NCBI RefSeq assembly: GCF_009695605.1
Contig: NZ_VUNQ01000017.1
Span: forward strand, 1-64,000
Length of the DNA: 64,000 nucleotides
Reading direction: 5' to 3'
Source: Tissierella pigra
GTDB lineage: Bacteria; Bacillota; Clostridia; Tissierellales; Tissierellaceae
The position numbers and the translations under genes are program-made. This document shows positions 54,741 to 63,248 of the stretch, in pieces (the first letter of the stretch is position 1; the number at the start of each line of letters is the position of its first letter). The notes under the pieces were generated by a model that was not told the DNA's origin, did not search any database, and worked only from the letters and a program-made list of their open reading frames with translations.

Positions 54741-55337
54741 CTAACCAATATTTAAAGTATTATTTGCATTTCTCATTTTTTCATATATTGCATACATATT
54801 TCCTATTTCTCCAACTTGAATTTTATCCTTCAGATTATAATAATCTAAACAGGTGCCGCAAGAAATAATTTCAACACCTGATTTTTCTAACTCCTTTAAA
54901 TCTTCCAATACAGGTGAATCTTCACAGGTTAAATTGACACCTGAATTTAAAAATAAAATGGTAGTTGGAAATGGCGTAGTTTCTCTTATGGTATATATGA
55001 AGCTTTTCATTAAGATTTTACCTAGTTCTTCTTCACCAACTCCCATTTTATCTGAACCTATGGCTATGGTTAAATCTTTAGTTTTACTTGGGGTCGGAAT
55101 ACCAATAGTTTCTTCCACTATTCCATCCTTAGTAATATGGATATAATAATCCTCATCTTTCTTATCAATTATAAAACTACATCCAGAAGACTGAGCTAAT
55201 TTTGACACATTGTCTCTAGCCACTTCATTATCTACTATTGTAGTGATTACTCCCTTTGCTAAATTATCTAATTCCTTTTTAGTCATTATAACTGGTTTAG
55301 GACAAAGCTGACCTCTTGCATCTACTTCTATTCTCAT
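54741..55337 (-). CDS. yedF: sulfurtransferase-like selenium metabolism protein YedF
   Basis: Two-domain protein of 198 residues: an N-terminal TusA-like domain, DARGQLCPKPVIMTKKEL (Cys about 11), then a DsrE-like domain (LTIAIGSDKMGVGEEELG ... LEKSGVEIISCGTCLDYYNL, about 98-175) with GTCLDYY Cys. This is the TIGR03527 arrangement, a marker of selenium use. It heads the run with DUF3343 and fits the selenoprotein reductase at the window end. Confidence 0.9.
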   Translation of the reverse strand: MRIEVDARGQLCPKPVIMTKKELDNLAKGVITTIVDNEVARDNVSKLAQSSGCSFIIDKKDEDYYIHITKDGIVEETIGIPTPSKTKDLTIAIGSDKMGVGEEELGKILMKSFIYTIRETTPFPTTILFLNSGVNLTCEDSPVLEDLKELEKSGVEIISCGTCLDYYNLKDKIQVGEIGNMYAIYEKMRNANNTLNIG

Positions 55338-55456
55338 TTTTTATGCCTCCTATATATTCAATAATTATATTATACTAGTTTTAATGATTGTCAATAAAAA
55401 TATTGATAAATATTATATTATTTTATTTATTATAGATTAGTTTAATAAAATAAATT

Positions 55457-56536
55457 CTATTTATTTAGAAATCTATAGATTTTAACTTCATCATTATTCC
55501 ATATCAATATATTATTTTTACTAGTCCTTACTTCTTTTATATCATCAGTATGTTTTAATATCTCCTTATTATCCTCTACTATGGAAATACCTTTTTCTCC
55601 ATAAGCTAATATATTTCCATTAAATTCTTCTATTTTCCTATAATCCTCAGTAAATCCTATTTTGTTTTTAGTTTCTCCCTTAAAATCTATGGATTCTAAA
55701 TAATTACTGTACAGTATATATATATCTTTTCCTATATAAATATCTTTTATTAAATCGAATTGTCTTTTCCATAATACTTCGTTCTCTTTAATACAATATA
55801 TATTGTGATCCGTTAAAGCGATTAACTCATCCTTTGATATAAAATGAAGATATACTACTATTTCTCCTTCTATATCTATAGAATTTATGTTTTTATTATT
55901 TTCTCCATATATCTCTATTTGAGATTTTAAAATATTTCCATTAAAATCTAATAATGATAATGATCTTTTTTTCCCATTTTTATTTACTTCATATGCAAGT
56001 ATATTTTTATCCTCATATGAATTACTGCCAACTACAGCATTATCTCCATCCAATACCTTAATGGCTTCCTGTTCATTATTTTTTATATGATATATAATAT
56101 ATCCATTACTTTCTTTTAAATTAAATATTTCTCTATTTATTTGGTTTCTACTTATGGTTTGACCATTTTTATCTAGAGAATAAATATCTCCTGTTGACTT
56201 ATCCATTATATAAATATAATTTTGTCCGTAATATATGAAAGGATCTGCAAAATTAAATTCTTTTTCTAAAATAATAGTACCATCAATCTTTAAAAAACTT
56301 AATTTATTTCCATCCCATTTAATCATATTATTATCATATATATTCACACTTCCTAAAGACTTATTATCTTTGAAAGAATTCACTAATTCTAAAGTATTCT
56401 TTTTACTGCCTATGGAATCAAAAAACTTAATTAACTTTTCTTGATTTTTCTCATTTAATAAAAACATACTTAAAACAAGAAATATAATAACAAATATTTT
56501 AAATCCCTTATGATTTTCTTTCTTATCCCCTTTCAT
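55457..56536 (-). CDS. DUF5711-like membrane-anchored beta-propeller protein
   Basis: Protein of 359 residues with an N-terminal anchor (FKIFVIIFLVLSMFLLN, about 12-28) and a long beta-rich extracellular part with repeated 'IYxLDxNG' style blades (YIMDKSTGDIYSLDKNGQ, about 108-126). The layout matches the DUF5711/PQQ-like propeller group of Clostridia; I am only fairly sure. No catalytic motif is seen. Single gene, divergent from the DUF2089 module. 55338-55456 holds nothing clear. Confidence 0.6.
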   Translation of the reverse strand: MKGDKKENHKGFKIFVIIFLVLSMFLLNEKNQEKLIKFFDSIGSKKNTLELVNSFKDNKSLGSVNIYDNNMIKWDGNKLSFLKIDGTIILEKEFNFADPFIYYGQNYIYIMDKSTGDIYSLDKNGQTISRNQINREIFNLKESNGYIIYHIKNNEQEAIKVLDGDNAVVGSNSYEDKNILAYEVNKNGKKRSLSLLDFNGNILKSQIEIYGENNKNINSIDIEGEIVVYLHFISKDELIALTDHNIYCIKENEVLWKRQFDLIKDIYIGKDIYILYSNYLESIDFKGETKNKIGFTEDYRKIEEFNGNILAYGEKGISIVEDNKEILKHTDDIKEVRTSKNNILIWNNDEVKIYRFLNK

Positions 56537-56650
56537 TTGTAGTCCCCCTAAAGCATATTATATTTTTATTATATCATATACATAAATCATATAACAATTT
56601 AAGAATCTATATTAGATTATATTTTATTCTATCTTTTATATTCAAAGCAA

Positions 56651-56692
56651 AATATTAATAATATTAATTTAAAAATTAATATTATTAATATT
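56651..56692. repeat. 42-bp AT-only palindrome upstream of the DUF2089 module
   Basis: Perfect 20-bp arms AATATTAATAATATTAATTT and complement around AA. The right end stops 5 bp before the -35 of the downstream promoter. A further AATAATATTAATTT copy lies at about 56741-56754, after the -10. Confidence 0.65.
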
Positions 56693-56696
56693 TATG

Positions 56697-56725
56697 TTGA
56701 CATTTCTTATTTTTAATATTATTAT
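56697..56725 (+). promoter_or_regulatory. promoter of the DUF2089/DUF4097 operon
   Basis: TTGACA (56697-56702) and TATTAT (56720-56725) with 17 bp between. AT-rich repeats flank it on both sides. Ribosome site AAAGAAAGGA. Confidence 0.65.
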
Positions 56726-56787
56726 AGTATTAACAGTAAAAATAATATTAATTTTCAGATATATTATATAAAAGAAAGGATGAAAAT

Positions 56788-57156
56788 ATGAAAAGAGAAG
56801 TAATAGGTAAATGTCCAGTTTGTGGAGAAGAACTTTTCGTAACAAAACTTAGTTGTCACAAATGTCATACTCACATAGAAGGTAATTTTTCACTTTGTAA
56901 ATTTTGTAAACTTACAGACGATCAAAAACATTTTGTAGAAATCTTCATGAAAAGCAGAGGTAATATAAAGGAAATAGAAAAAGAATTAGGTATCTCATAT
57001 CCAACTGTAAGGGGAAGGCTTGAAAATGTAATTGAAGCATTAGGTTATAGTCCAAAGTATAATGAACCTACCGTTAATAAGAAAGAAGTTCTTGAGAAAT
57101 TAAATAGTGGTGAAATAACATCTGAAGAAGCCCTTAAACTTCTTCAAGGTGAATAA
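56788..57156 (+). CDS. DUF2089 family DNA-binding-like protein
   Basis: Protein of 122 residues. An N-terminal zinc-ribbon-like part has CPVCGEEL, CHKCHTHIEG and CKFC (about 9-42). A helix-turn-helix-like segment follows, EKELGISYPTVRGRLENVIEAL (about 66-87), as in sigma-70 region 4-like repressors. The end carries the motif EVLEKLNSGEITSEEALKLLQ, shared with the next two gene products. Probably a regulator of its own operon; the flanking AT palindrome may be its site. Confidence 0.83.
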   Translation: MKREVIGKCPVCGEELFVTKLSCHKCHTHIEGNFSLCKFCKLTDDQKHFVEIFMKSRGNIKEIEKELGISYPTVRGRLENVIEALGYSPKYNEPTVNKKEVLEKLNSGEITSEEALKLLQGE

Positions 57157-57170
57157 TAGGAGGGATATAG

Positions 57171-58382
57171 ATGAAAGAGGAAAAAATGATGATTTTATCA
57201 ATGCTTGAAGAAGGCAAAATAACATCTCAGGAAGCCATTAAGTTAATGGAAGCATTAGAAGATATAGAATTTCCCAAAGAAACTGAAGTTATTAAAGAAG
57301 AAAAGAATGAAAAACATAAAGAAAAAGAAACATCTAAACCTATCTTCAACAGTCTAGAAGATATTGGGTCTGATATAGGCAGTGCTTTATCTAGTATGTT
57401 TGAAGGTCTCAAGGGTATAGGTAATCCTTTTAACTTCATAGGCAATTATGAAACAATAGTTACAGATTTAGATATGGATTTATCAGAAATTGAAAATCCA
57501 AGTTTAGATTTTAAAGCCATTAATGGAAGTATAAAACTTAGACCAGCAGATGAAAATAAACTGATTATTAAATCTACTTGTAAGTATAAAAATGGTCTAT
57601 TAAATCTAAATGAACCTTATTTCGATTTCTATGCAAATGAAAATAAAATAATATTCAGTCCAAAATATAATAGCAATATATCAATTAGCTTAGATGTATT
57701 CATACCAAAAAGGGATTATGATGAAATAATATTAACTTCCAGCAATGGAAAAATAGATATAGAGGATCTAAATACCAATATTTTAAAATGTATAACAAAT
57801 AACTCCTCTATTGATATATTAGATGTAAATAGTAAAGAAATAGATTTATCAACTAAAAATAGTAGAATAGAATGCAGAGATACTAAGGCAATTTTTTTAA
57901 AGGCTACAACCTCTAACTCTAATATATATTTAATGGATGTTATTGCAACAGAAATAGAGGCTAAAACAGCAAATGCTAAAATAATAGTAAATGATATAGA
58001 TGCTTTTAATGTAGTACTAAAAACTTCAAACTCTCCTATTGAAGTAGAAGATGTTACTTGCGATATTATCAATCTAACTACATCTAACAGTAAGATTAAC
58101 TTAGATAATATAGATAGAGATAGGGTTAAAGAAATTGAACTGTATACTTCTAATGGCCCTATTACTTTGGAAATCAATGAAACCAATAAGGATATTTATT
58201 TTGATTTAGAAACATCTATTGGAAATATATCTCTTGATTTTCCAGATTTAATATATAAAATAAATAAACAAGCAAATTTAGGATCAAGAAAAATAGTGGC
58301 TCATAGTGTTAACTTTAGTGAGAGCCAAGATTCCACTAAAGTTATTGCATCAACATCCAATGGTTCAATAAAAATATATTAA
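57171..58382 (+). CDS. DUF4097 family beta-strand repeat protein with SHOCT-like N-terminus
   Basis: Protein of 403 residues. The first ~35 residues, ILSMLEEGKITSQEAIKLME, are the SHOCT-like motif repeated in the neighbouring genes. A charged linker and helix (about 65-95) follow, then a long DUF4097 parallel beta-helix-like region made of repeated TSNxxIxxxDV-type strands (about 145-400), including TSNSPIEVEDVTCDIINLTTS. There is no signal peptide. LiaX/YvlB-like proteins with this layout act in cell-envelope stress responses, which is the likely role here. Confidence 0.82.
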   Translation: MKEEKMMILSMLEEGKITSQEAIKLMEALEDIEFPKETEVIKEEKNEKHKEKETSKPIFNSLEDIGSDIGSALSSMFEGLKGIGNPFNFIGNYETIVTDLDMDLSEIENPSLDFKAINGSIKLRPADENKLIIKSTCKYKNGLLNLNEPYFDFYANENKIIFSPKYNSNISISLDVFIPKRDYDEIILTSSNGKIDIEDLNTNILKCITNNSSIDILDVNSKEIDLSTKNSRIECRDTKAIFLKATTSNSNIYLMDVIATEIEAKTANAKIIVNDIDAFNVVLKTSNSPIEVEDVTCDIINLTTSNSKINLDNIDRDRVKEIELYTSNGPITLEINETNKDIYFDLETSIGNISLDFPDLIYKINKQANLGSRKIVAHSVNFSESQDSTKVIASTSNGSIKIY

Positions 58383-58393
58383 GGAGTGGTAAT

Positions 58394-58771
58394 ATGTCAG
58401 AAAAACTGCAAATCTTAAATATGGTTCAAGAAGGTAAAATTACAGCTGAAGAAGGTGTTAAGTTACTTGAAGCTTTAGAGGATAATAAAAAAATTTCCAA
58501 TAATCTAGTTTATTCTGACAACAAAGCCAAGTGGTTAAAAATTAAAGTTATTGAATCAGGCGATATAACAAAGGCAAATGTAACACTTCCTATTTCTCTT
58601 GTAAATGTTGGAGTTAAGTTGATTGGCAAATTTTCCCCCGAAATCAAAGCATCTGGCTTAACAGAAGACGATATAGGCGAAATTCTTGAAGCCATAAAGA
58701 ATGGGCAAATGGGAAAAATAGTAGATGTAGATACAGAAGATGGTACCAAAGTCGAAATAACCATAGAATAA
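58394..58771 (+). CDS. SHOCT-like domain protein (YvlB N-terminal type)
   Basis: Protein of 125 residues. The start QILNMVQEGKITAEEGVKLLEAL is the same motif as in the two upstream gene products. The remainder is a small alpha/beta domain (KWLKIKVIESGDITKANVTLPI ... EDDIGEILEAIKNGQMGKIVDV). It ends the three-gene module; AAGGAGTGG precedes the ATG. Function unknown, envelope stress likely by association. Confidence 0.78.
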   Translation: MSEKLQILNMVQEGKITAEEGVKLLEALEDNKKISNNLVYSDNKAKWLKIKVIESGDITKANVTLPISLVNVGVKLIGKFSPEIKASGLTEDDIGEILEAIKNGQMGKIVDVDTEDGTKVEITIE

Positions 58772-58819
58772 TCCCCAAATGGGATTATTCTTATTTTTTG
58801 TTTATTATATCTATAAATC

Positions 58820-58846
58820 TGTTATAATAAATGTATCCATACATTT
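58820..58846 (+). promoter_or_regulatory. promoter and GntR-type operator of the MocR gene
   Basis: TGTTATAAT, an extended -10 (58820-58828), is followed at once by AAATGTAT CC ATACATTT (58829-58846), a perfect 8-bp inverted repeat over the predicted transcript start. That position fits autorepression by the GntR-type protein encoded downstream. Confidence 0.55.
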
Positions 58847-58858
58847 AAGGAGGATACT

Positions 58859-60307
58859 ATGGAAAAGTTTAAATTAAATAAAAAAACTGATACACCCCTA
58901 TATATACAATTATATGAAAATTTTAAAACCTTAATAGAAGAAGATCAATTGGAAAATGAAAAATTGCCTTCCATAAGAAATCTTGCAAATTCTCTTGGAG
59001 TAAATAATGTAACTGTAGTCAGCGCTTATAAGCTTTTAGAAAAAGAAGGATATGTTTACTCCATAAAAGGTAGTGGAACTTATATAAGAAAACTCCCTGT
59101 AGACACTATTTCTTATTTAGAGGAAGGTGATATGGATCTAATGGTATCTGGTATACTTCCCATATCAAATAATAGTATAAACTTTGCATCTATGTCACCT
59201 ACACCAGATTTGTTCCCCATAGAAGAGTTTAAAAGGGTTTTAATTGAGGTTTTAGACAGGGATGCTGGTCTTGCCTTCTTGTATCCAGAAATCACTGGAT
59301 ATGATCCTTTAAGAGGCTCTATATCTAAATTTTTAAAAGAACATTACAATACAGTAGTCAATAAAGAACAAATACTTATTACTTCTGGAGGTCAACAAGG
59401 ACTTGACATTATATCTAAAACCTTGATTAATCCTGGAGACTGTATTTTTGTTGAAAATCCTACTTATTCTGGTGCCTTAGGAACATTTAAGTCTAGAGGT
59501 GCTAAAATTATTGGAATACCCATAAATGAAAATGGTATAGATATAATAGCACTTAAATCCTATATAAAGAAATACAGACCAAAATTTTTATATATAATGA
59601 CTAATTATCAAAGTCCTACCACTTATTCCTATGATTTCAGAAGCAAAGAGGAGCTTTTATTACTATCTAAAGAATATGGATTTTATATAATAGAAGATGA
59701 TTTTTTAACAGATTTAACTTTTAGTGAAAATAAAAAAATGCCCTTAAAATCCATTGATAGATTTGACCAAGTGATATTTATTAAAAGTTTCTCAAAGATA
59801 TTTATGCCTGGTGTTCGTATTGGATTTATTACCTTACCTAATAAATTATTTAAGGAAATTATAAAAGCAAAACATACTACAGATATTTCTTCATCAGGTT
59901 ATCTCCAGAGAGCCTTCGATTTATATTTAAGACAGGGATATTGGAAAAACCATATAGAAAAAATCAAAGCTGTTTATTCTAAGAAATATAAATTAATGAC
60001 CGAGGGATTGGATAGATTATCAGAGTATGGAGTATCCTATATAAAACCTGATGGTGGTCTTAGTATCTGGCTCAAACTACCTAAGAATATAGATTCTATT
60101 AATATCTATAATGAATGTGCTGAAAATGGATTGGCTATTGTACCAGGAAAAGTTTTTTTCGTAGACGATTCTATTTATTCAAACTATATAAGACTTAGTT
60201 TTGGTCAAATCTCCAATGAAGAAATCATTGAAGGACTTAGAATACTTGAAAATATAATATCTAAACCATTTAGAGATAAAGAAAGTAATTATTTACCTTT
60301 TATATAA
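58859..60307 (+). CDS. MocR-type regulator (GntR helix-turn-helix plus aminotransferase domain)
   Basis: Protein of 482 residues. The GntR winged helix spans about residues 8-75 (PLYIQLYENFKTLIEE, LPSIRNLANSLGVNNVTVVSAYKLLEKEGYVY). A fold-type I aminotransferase domain follows, with PLRGSISKFLKEHY, SGGQQGLDIISK and the PLP Lys in FIKSFSKIFMPGVRIGF (about 305-320). MocR proteins sense PLP, GABA or amino acids. It is convergent with the BCCT gene, separated by a terminator; a link to the betaine genes is possible but not shown. Confidence 0.9.
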   Translation: MEKFKLNKKTDTPLYIQLYENFKTLIEEDQLENEKLPSIRNLANSLGVNNVTVVSAYKLLEKEGYVYSIKGSGTYIRKLPVDTISYLEEGDMDLMVSGILPISNNSINFASMSPTPDLFPIEEFKRVLIEVLDRDAGLAFLYPEITGYDPLRGSISKFLKEHYNTVVNKEQILITSGGQQGLDIISKTLINPGDCIFVENPTYSGALGTFKSRGAKIIGIPINENGIDIIALKSYIKKYRPKFLYIMTNYQSPTTYSYDFRSKEELLLLSKEYGFYIIEDDFLTDLTFSENKKMPLKSIDRFDQVIFIKSFSKIFMPGVRIGFITLPNKLFKEIIKAKHTTDISSSGYLQRAFDLYLRQGYWKNHIEKIKAVYSKKYKLMTEGLDRLSEYGVSYIKPDGGLSIWLKLPKNIDSINIYNECAENGLAIVPGKVFFVDDSIYSNYIRLSFGQISNEEIIEGLRILENIISKPFRDKESNYLPFI

Positions 60308-60323
60308 AGCTTTCTGCATAAGA

Positions 60324-60348
60324 GGAGGGCCCCAAATGAGGACCCTCC
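60324..60348. terminator. terminator between MocR and BCCT genes
   Basis: GGAGGG (60324-60329) and CCCTCC (60343-60348), with inner GGCCCC/GGACC-like pairing. GC-rich for this window; serves both converging genes. Confidence 0.55.
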
Positions 60349-60359
60349 GTTATTTATGT

Positions 60360-61853
60360 TTATTTATTTTCTTCTTTTAAAGCTTTCATCAATGATACTA
60401 TTGCCAATATCATTACAAATATAAATGGAAAGGCCGCTACAACTGAAGCTGTCTGCAATGCTTCCAATCCACCAGCTAATAATAGAGCAGTAGCCAATAA
60501 AGCTTGAAGTATTCCCCATATAAATTGTTTTTGCTTTGATGGGTTTAAGTCACCTTCTGATGTTAACATACCAAGTACAAATGTAGCTGAATTTGCAGAT
60601 GTAATAAAGAATGTACCTAGTAACAATACGGCAATAAATGATAATACTGAACTTAATGGATATTTACTAAATACAAAGAATAATGCTGTAGAAGGATTGC
60701 TTGCTGCTGATGCTAAACCTTCTATACCTACAGTTTCCGCTAAATTTATACCCATTGAGCCAAAGGCTGCAAACCAAACAATGGATACTATAGCAGGAGC
60801 AAATATAACTCCACCTATGAATTCTCTAATGGTTCTACCCTTTGATATACGAGCAATAAATGTACCTACAAATGGTGCCCAAGCAATCCACCATGCCCAA
60901 TAGAATATTGTCCATGAGTTTAGCCAACTATTATCACCAAATGCTTCTATATGAAGACTCTCAGTTATAAAACTATTTATATATTGACCTAATCCATTTA
61001 CAAATGAGTTCATTATTTTTAATGTAGGTCCAAATATAAATGTAAGTAAAAGTAATCCAAATGCTAATATTAAATTTACATCTCCCAGTAATTTAATACC
61101 TTTATCTATACCACTAACAGCTGTCCATATATAAAGAATTGTAATTATTAAAATTATTGCCAATTGAACTACTGTTGTCTCTGGAATATTAAATAAGTAA
61201 TTTAATCCACTGTTAATCTGTAAAGTTCCTAATCCAAGTGATGTAGCCACACCTGCTATTGTTGCAAATACAGCAAGTACGTCTATTAATTTTCCAATAG
61301 GTCCATTTACTCTATCTTCTCCTAGTAATGGAATAAAAATACTACTAATTAACCCTGGCTTATTTTTCCTAAATTGGAAATATGCTAAAGCAAGGCCTAT
61401 TATACTGTAGTTAGCCCAAGGATGGAATCCCCAGTGCATAAAAGATGCTCTTAAAGCAAAGTTAGCTGATTCTAGTGTTCCTGCTTCCATTCCTGGTGCT
61501 GGATTTACAAAATGTGATATTGGTTCAGCAACACCCCAAAACACTAGACCTATACCCATACCTGCTCCAAATAGCATAGCAAACCAAGAAACTGTACTAT
61601 ATTCTGGTTTTGAATCATCTGGTCCTAATTTTATGTTTCCATATTTACTAAATGCTAATACAAGACAGAATAAAACGAATATGAACATGGCTATTAAATA
61701 AGACCATCCAAAATTAGTAGTTAAAAAATTTAATAGATGGTTCGCCGTATTTGCAAAACTAGTTTGTGCTAATATGGCCCATAATACTATAATTATTGTT
61801 AAAGACAAGGATATATAAAATACTTTATTATCTTTTTTCTTTACATTATTCAT
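60360..61853 (-). CDS. BCCT-family glycine betaine/choline-type transporter
   Basis: Secondary transporter of 497 residues with 12 predicted spans. Family motifs are GMGIGLVFWGVAEPISHF (about 95-112; the GMGIG stretch is that of sodium-coupled betaine carriers such as BetP/OpuD), AWWIAWAPFVGTFIARISKGRT (about 318-340) and the Trp-rich substrate site (FMHWGFHPWANY). It imports betaine or a similar N-methylated compound. Immediately downstream of a reductase component B pair, so its cargo is probably the reductase's substrate. GGGAGG precedes the ATG. Confidence 0.93.
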   Translation of the reverse strand: MNNVKKKDNKVFYISLSLTIIIVLWAILAQTSFANTANHLLNFLTTNFGWSYLIAMFIFVLFCLVLAFSKYGNIKLGPDDSKPEYSTVSWFAMLFGAGMGIGLVFWGVAEPISHFVNPAPGMEAGTLESANFALRASFMHWGFHPWANYSIIGLALAYFQFRKNKPGLISSIFIPLLGEDRVNGPIGKLIDVLAVFATIAGVATSLGLGTLQINSGLNYLFNIPETTVVQLAIILIITILYIWTAVSGIDKGIKLLGDVNLILAFGLLLLTFIFGPTLKIMNSFVNGLGQYINSFITESLHIEAFGDNSWLNSWTIFYWAWWIAWAPFVGTFIARISKGRTIREFIGGVIFAPAIVSIVWFAAFGSMGINLAETVGIEGLASAASNPSTALFFVFSKYPLSSVLSFIAVLLLGTFFITSANSATFVLGMLTSEGDLNPSKQKQFIWGILQALLATALLLAGGLEALQTASVVAAFPFIFVMILAIVSLMKALKEENK

Positions 61854-61890
61854 TATATTTCCTCCCGTTTTAAAATAGTTTAGAGGTTGA

Positions 61891-61920
61891 TTTATAGGGG
61901 TGTGTACACACCCCTATAAA
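61891..61920. repeat. 30-bp perfect palindrome between reductase and BCCT genes
   Basis: TTTATAGGGGTGTG / CACACCCCTATAAA around TA. On the minus strand there is no T run after it, so it is not a standard terminator. It may modulate read-through from the reductase genes into the carrier, or bind a regulator. Confidence 0.5.
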
Positions 61921-61926
61921 ATTTTT

Positions 61927-63237
61927 CTAGATTTTTACCTTAAATACTGTTTGCTCCTTAACATCTTCTGTTAAAGCATCTAATGCTACTCCTACTCTAT
62001 GGTATCTAAGTTTCCATTGAGCTTCTTTAGATGTTAATGGGTCTCCTAATGGATATGGAATGGATATTGTAGGTACTATTTTATTCGCACCTACAGTTGT
62101 AGCAACTGGAATTAAATTACACATTTGAACTACTGGAATACCTGCTCTTTCAATTTCTTTTACCATCGTTGCACCGCAACGTGTACAGGTACCTCATGTG
62201 GAAGTCATAATAACTCCATCTACGTTATCTTCTTTTAATTTTTCTACTATTTCTCTACCCATTCTAGCAGCTTCTGCTTGAGTAGTACCAGTTCCAACTG
62301 TACTGTAGAAATAGTCGTGTAGTTTTCCTATTTTGCCTTCTTTTACATAGGATTTCATCGCATCTATTGGCATTATTACATTTGGATCTGCATCTGCTGC
62401 TGCAGGGTCAAATCCAGCATGAATAGTTTTATATACTCCGCCTTCTAATCTTTCATCTTTAGATATATCATATCTTCCCCAACGTGTAGCTGAAGCAGAT
62501 TGAATTCTATCTGGATTATCCACTGGTACAATTCCTCCAGTAGTTACCATAGCTATATTTGCCTTAGATAAATCTTTAATAGGCTCTGCAATAGGCACTC
62601 TATCTTGTTTTGGAATAGGAAGTTCTGTTATATAAGGAGCATCGTTTAATTTCTTAATTAACATTTCTACTCCTCTTTCTGCAGCTGTCTTTCCTGACTC
62701 TAACCAAGTTTGAGCTCTAATTCCTCTTGGGAAGAATCCTTCTTCATCAGCTGAACCGGTTTCTTCGCCCTTTAATATTTTATTTGCAAAATTAGCCATA
62801 ACTTTCACATCATCTCTTAATTTTGCAGCTGACTTTCCACCTTCAAATACATACATATCTTTTTTAAACATTTCTACACCAGGATTTTCTACGTTCATAG
62901 ATGTAATAACTGGTACATTAAATTTTTCTTTAACAGCCTTACAAATAGTTCCGCAGGCTACTCCATATCTACCTGCTTGAAATGCGGGACCTGCAACAAA
63001 TATATCAAATTCCTTATCCTCTAAAAATCCCAATATGATTTCAACAGCTTCATCTGTATTGGATCCCATGAAGTTATCACCACAAATAACCGTATGTGTA
63101 ACTTCTGCATCTAACATACTATTTAGAGCAAGGGATGGTCCTACTAAACCTTCTCTAATTTCTGGTTTATAATCAGCTGTATCTTCTCCACCAATACCTG
63201 CAAAAAATTGATTTATATAATGAATTGCTTTTTTCAT
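61927..63237 (-). CDS. betaine/sarcosine reductase component B, selenocysteine-containing subunit
   Basis: Selenoprotein of the GrdB/GrdF/GrdI family, 436 residues, the normal length. An in-frame TGA at 62196-62194 (codon 348) lies in the motif MTST-U-GTCTRCGATMVKE, the known selenocysteine site, so the two open frames on either side are one gene. The first segment runs HYINQFFAGIGGEDTADYKPE to the Sec; the second continues to LTEDVKEQTVF. The chain cleaves the C-N bond of its substrate and passes the acetyl unit to protein A as a selenoether. No grdA lies between it and its partner, which is against glycine reductase; the BCCT gene downstream favours betaine (grdI) or sarcosine (grdF). Confidence 0.93.
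62167..62196 (-). promoter_or_regulatory. bacterial SECIS element for the Sec UGA
   Basis: Downstream of TGA, CGTTGC (62181-62176) and GCAACG (62172-62167) form a stem with a GGT loop, about 13-18 nt after the UGA. This spacing and the G-containing apical loop fit bacterial SECIS recognition by SelB. Confidence 0.65.
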
Positions 63238-63248
63238 ATTTTCACCTC

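Noticed and set aside
57716-58186. 156-residue minus-strand frame in the DUF4097 gene
   Set aside because: Shadow of regular beta-strand repeats, which give long open antisense frames.
61927-62166. Separate small gene downstream of a truncated reductase subunit
   Set aside because: It continues the GrdB/F/I protein in the same frame across a UGA at the known selenocysteine site.
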